The position numbers were made by a program, and so were the translations under genes. The notes beneath the pieces are model-generated. The model was given only the letters and a program-made list of their open reading frames with translations. It did no database searches and was not told the DNA's origin. Shown here in pieces: positions 5,954-7,180 of a stretch of 7,180 bases of DNA; within the stretch, counting starts at the first letter, position 1, and each line of letters begins with the position of its first letter. Origin of the DNA: Modestobacter sp. GTDB lineage: Bacteria; Actinomycetota; Actinomycetes; Mycobacteriales; Geodermatophilaceae. The stretch covers positions 1-7,180 of the forward strand of contig JAOPWG010000133.1 of NCBI GenBank assembly GCA_025965775.1, given 5' to 3'.

Positions 5954-6811
5954 GTGCTGCCTCTCGTCACCGCCACCCGCTACGTCACGCCGCTGCGTGA
6001 GGGCGGGTCGTTGCCCGGGTTGATGGAGGCCGACGACCTGGGCACCTACGTGGTGAAGTGGCGGGCCGCCGGCCAGGGCGTGAAGGTGCTGGCCGCCGAG
6101 GTCATCTGCGGTGAGCTGGCCCGCCGGCTGGCCCTGCCGGTACCCGCGCTGGTCACCGCGCAGGTCGCCCCCGAGCTCGCGGTGGGCGAGCCGGACCAGG
6201 AGGTGCAGGAGCTGCTGCGCAACTCCGCCGGGGTGAATCTCGGGATGGACTACCTGCCCGGCGCGCTCGACTTCGAGGCCGGGGCGGCCCAGGTGGACGC
6301 CGAGCTGGCCGGCCGGGTGCTGTGGTTCGACGCGCTGGTCGGCAACGTGGACCGGTCCTGGCGCAACCCGAACATGCTGTTCTGGCACGGCCGGCTGTAC
6401 CTGATCGACCACGGCGCTGCGCTGACGTTCCATCACAACTGGCCCGGCGCGGCCGCGGCGGTCAGCCGCGCGTACGACGCCGCGCAGCACGCGCTGGTCG
6501 AGTGCGACCCGGAGGTCTCGGCCGCCGACGCCGCCCTCGCTCCGCAGGTCACCCGGTCGATGCTCACCGAGGTCCTCGCCCAGGTGCCCGACTCCTGGCT
6601 GGAGGGCCCGCTGCCCGACGAGCCGGCCGACGCCGTGCGGAACCGCTACGTGACCCAGCTGCTCGAGCGGCTGGCGGCGCGCGATGCCTGGCTGCCCGGC
6701 GTGGTGGCCGCGGCCGCCGCCGGTGGCGCCGGGCGGCGCACCGCGCCCCGCGGGCAGAACCGGCCGGGCTGGCTGGGACCGCCGCCGCCGGAGGGGGTGA
6801 CCCAGCGATGA
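5954..6811 (+). CDS. HipA-like (HipA_2 type) kinase domain protein
   Basis: This 285-residue protein resembles the short HipA-like kinases found next to DUF3037 genes. An N-terminal GGSLPGLMEADDLGTYVVKW (17-36) contains a likely ATP-binding lysine, K35, and AAEVICGELARRLALPVP (47-64) follows. The catalytic segment is DALVGNVDRSWRNPNML (126-142), with D133 as probable catalytic Asp and N138/N140 as metal or phosphate contacts. LIDHGAALTF (150-159) supplies the DFG-like Asp, D152. It is much shorter than E. coli HipA (about 440 residues) and lacks that protein's N-terminal subdomain. No HipB-like helix-turn-helix gene adjoins it. An in-frame TAG at 5939-5941 makes the GTG at 5954 the first usable start, and homology seems to begin right after it. 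The stop overlaps the DUF3037 start as ATGA. Residues 252-285 are a Gly/Pro/Arg-rich tail. The target substrate is unknown. Confidence 0.87.
   Translation: MLPLVTATRYVTPLREGGSLPGLMEADDLGTYVVKWRAAGQGVKVLAAEVICGELARRLALPVPALVTAQVAPELAVGEPDQEVQELLRNSAGVNLGMDYLPGALDFEAGAAQVDAELAGRVLWFDALVGNVDRSWRNPNMLFWHGRLYLIDHGAALTFHHNWPGAAAAVSRAYDAAQHALVECDPEVSAADAALAPQVTRSMLTEVLAQVPDSWLEGPLPDEPADAVRNRYVTQLLERLAARDAWLPGVVAAAAAGGAGRRTAPRGQNRPGWLGPPPPEGVTQR
6790..6798 (+). promoter_or_regulatory. Strong ribosome binding site of the DUF3037 gene
   Basis: GGAGGGGGT (6790-6798) lies within the last codons of the kinase gene, 9 nt before the ATG at 6808. It supports that start and suggests that DUF3037 is made at least as abundantly as the kinase. 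Confidence 0.7.
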
Positions 6812-7180
6812 CAGCTGGAACATCGAAGGACACCTTCGAGTACGCGGTGCTGCGGGTGGTGCCGCGGGTGGAGCGCGGGGAGTCGCTCAATGCGGGCGTG
6901 CTCGTCTACTGCCGGCAGCAGGACTACCTCGGCTCCCGGGTGCACCTCGACGTCGACCGGCTGCGCGCGCTGGACCCCACCGCGGATGCCGCCGCGATCA
7001 CCGCTGCGCTGCAGGCCGCAGCCGACGTCTGCTCGGCCGCCGTCGCGGCCGGTGCCGCCGGGCGCGAGGCGCTGGGCTCGCGGTTCCGCTGGCTGACCGC
7101 ACCCCGCAGCACCGTGGTCCAGCCCGGTCCGGTGCACACCGGCCTGACCGCCGACCCGGACGCCGAGGCCGACCGGCTGC
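6808..7180 (+). CDS. DUF3037 family protein (partial, cut by the window end)
   Basis: The first 124 codons are present and stay open to the window edge. The DUF3037 signatures are FEYAVLRVVPRVERGESLN (10-28) followed by AGVLVYC (29-35), and RFRWLTAPRSTVVQPGPVHT (92-111). The protein is soluble, with an alanine-rich helical middle (60-85) and no signal peptide or membrane segment. Its ATG overlaps the kinase TGA in an ATGA junction, so the two are almost certainly co-transcribed and translationally coupled. The family has no established biochemical role. The repeated pairing with HipA-like kinases suggests a partner, regulator or substrate of the kinase, which is inference. Most of the domain appears to be in view; the C-terminus is missing. 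Confidence 0.88.
   Translation, partial: MTAGTSKDTFEYAVLRVVPRVERGESLNAGVLVYCRQQDYLGSRVHLDVDRLRALDPTADAAAITAALQAAADVCSAAVAAGAAGREALGSRFRWLTAPRSTVVQPGPVHTGLTADPDAEADRL

Noticed and set aside
4354..5976. Long minus-strand open frame covering the FNT gene and the DUF1990 region
   Set aside because: It is an Arg/Gly/Pro/Ala-rich shadow that spans two real genes and two promoters. The DUF1990 and FNT frames in the same place carry clear family motifs.
6688..6811. Possible frameshift at the Ala/Gly/Pro-rich end of the kinase gene
   Set aside because: The frame stays open to a TGA that overlaps a well-supported start with a strong ribosome binding site. Variable low-complexity tails are normal in this type of genome.

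Overview
This is a very GC-rich (roughly 70% or more), gene-dense stretch with strong third-position G/C bias, GTG starts and purine-rich ribosome binding sites. That points to a high-GC actinobacterium. The gene types would fit a soil or rock actinobacterium such as the Geodermatophilaceae, but the taxonomic guess is inference and rests on no marker gene.

Layout, left to right. (1) 94-1423, plus strand: a two-gene operon. The first gene is a cytosolic sulfite-oxidase-type molybdenum-cofactor oxidoreductase. The second is a ferredoxin-reductase-type FAD/NAD(P) protein that overlaps it by 8 nt, and the pair probably forms one electron-transfer system. A hairpin directly after the second stop looks like its terminator. 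(2) 1500-2147, plus: an unrecognised two-transmembrane protein with a proline-rich cytoplasmic-type tail. (3) 2147-2188: an 18-bp perfect hairpin with a TTCG loop, squeezed between two convergent stop codons. (4) 2192-4303, minus: a large-subunit (KatE/HPII-type) catalase with a C-terminal class-I glutamine-amidotransferase-like domain. (5) 4304-4527: a 224-nt divergent intergenic region. It holds a good candidate for a SigB/SigF-type general stress promoter facing the catalase, and a weaker one of the same type and spacing facing the next gene. (6) 4528-5343, plus: a formate/nitrite-transporter (FNT) family membrane protein. (7) 5202-5897, minus: a DUF1990 protein whose C-terminal tail runs antisense into the end of the FNT gene. 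(8) 5954-7180, plus: a HipA-like kinase and a DUF3037 protein joined by an ATGA start/stop overlap. The second gene is cut by the window edge.

Themes: redox and stress physiology dominate the left and middle (Moco reductase pair, catalase, FNT channel, stress-type promoters). The right edge carries a compact kinase/DUF3037 pair whose biological role is not established and which lacks any visible HipB antitoxin. I see no tRNA, rRNA, CRISPR array, insertion sequence or phage gene. No gap without a gene exceeds 300 bases.
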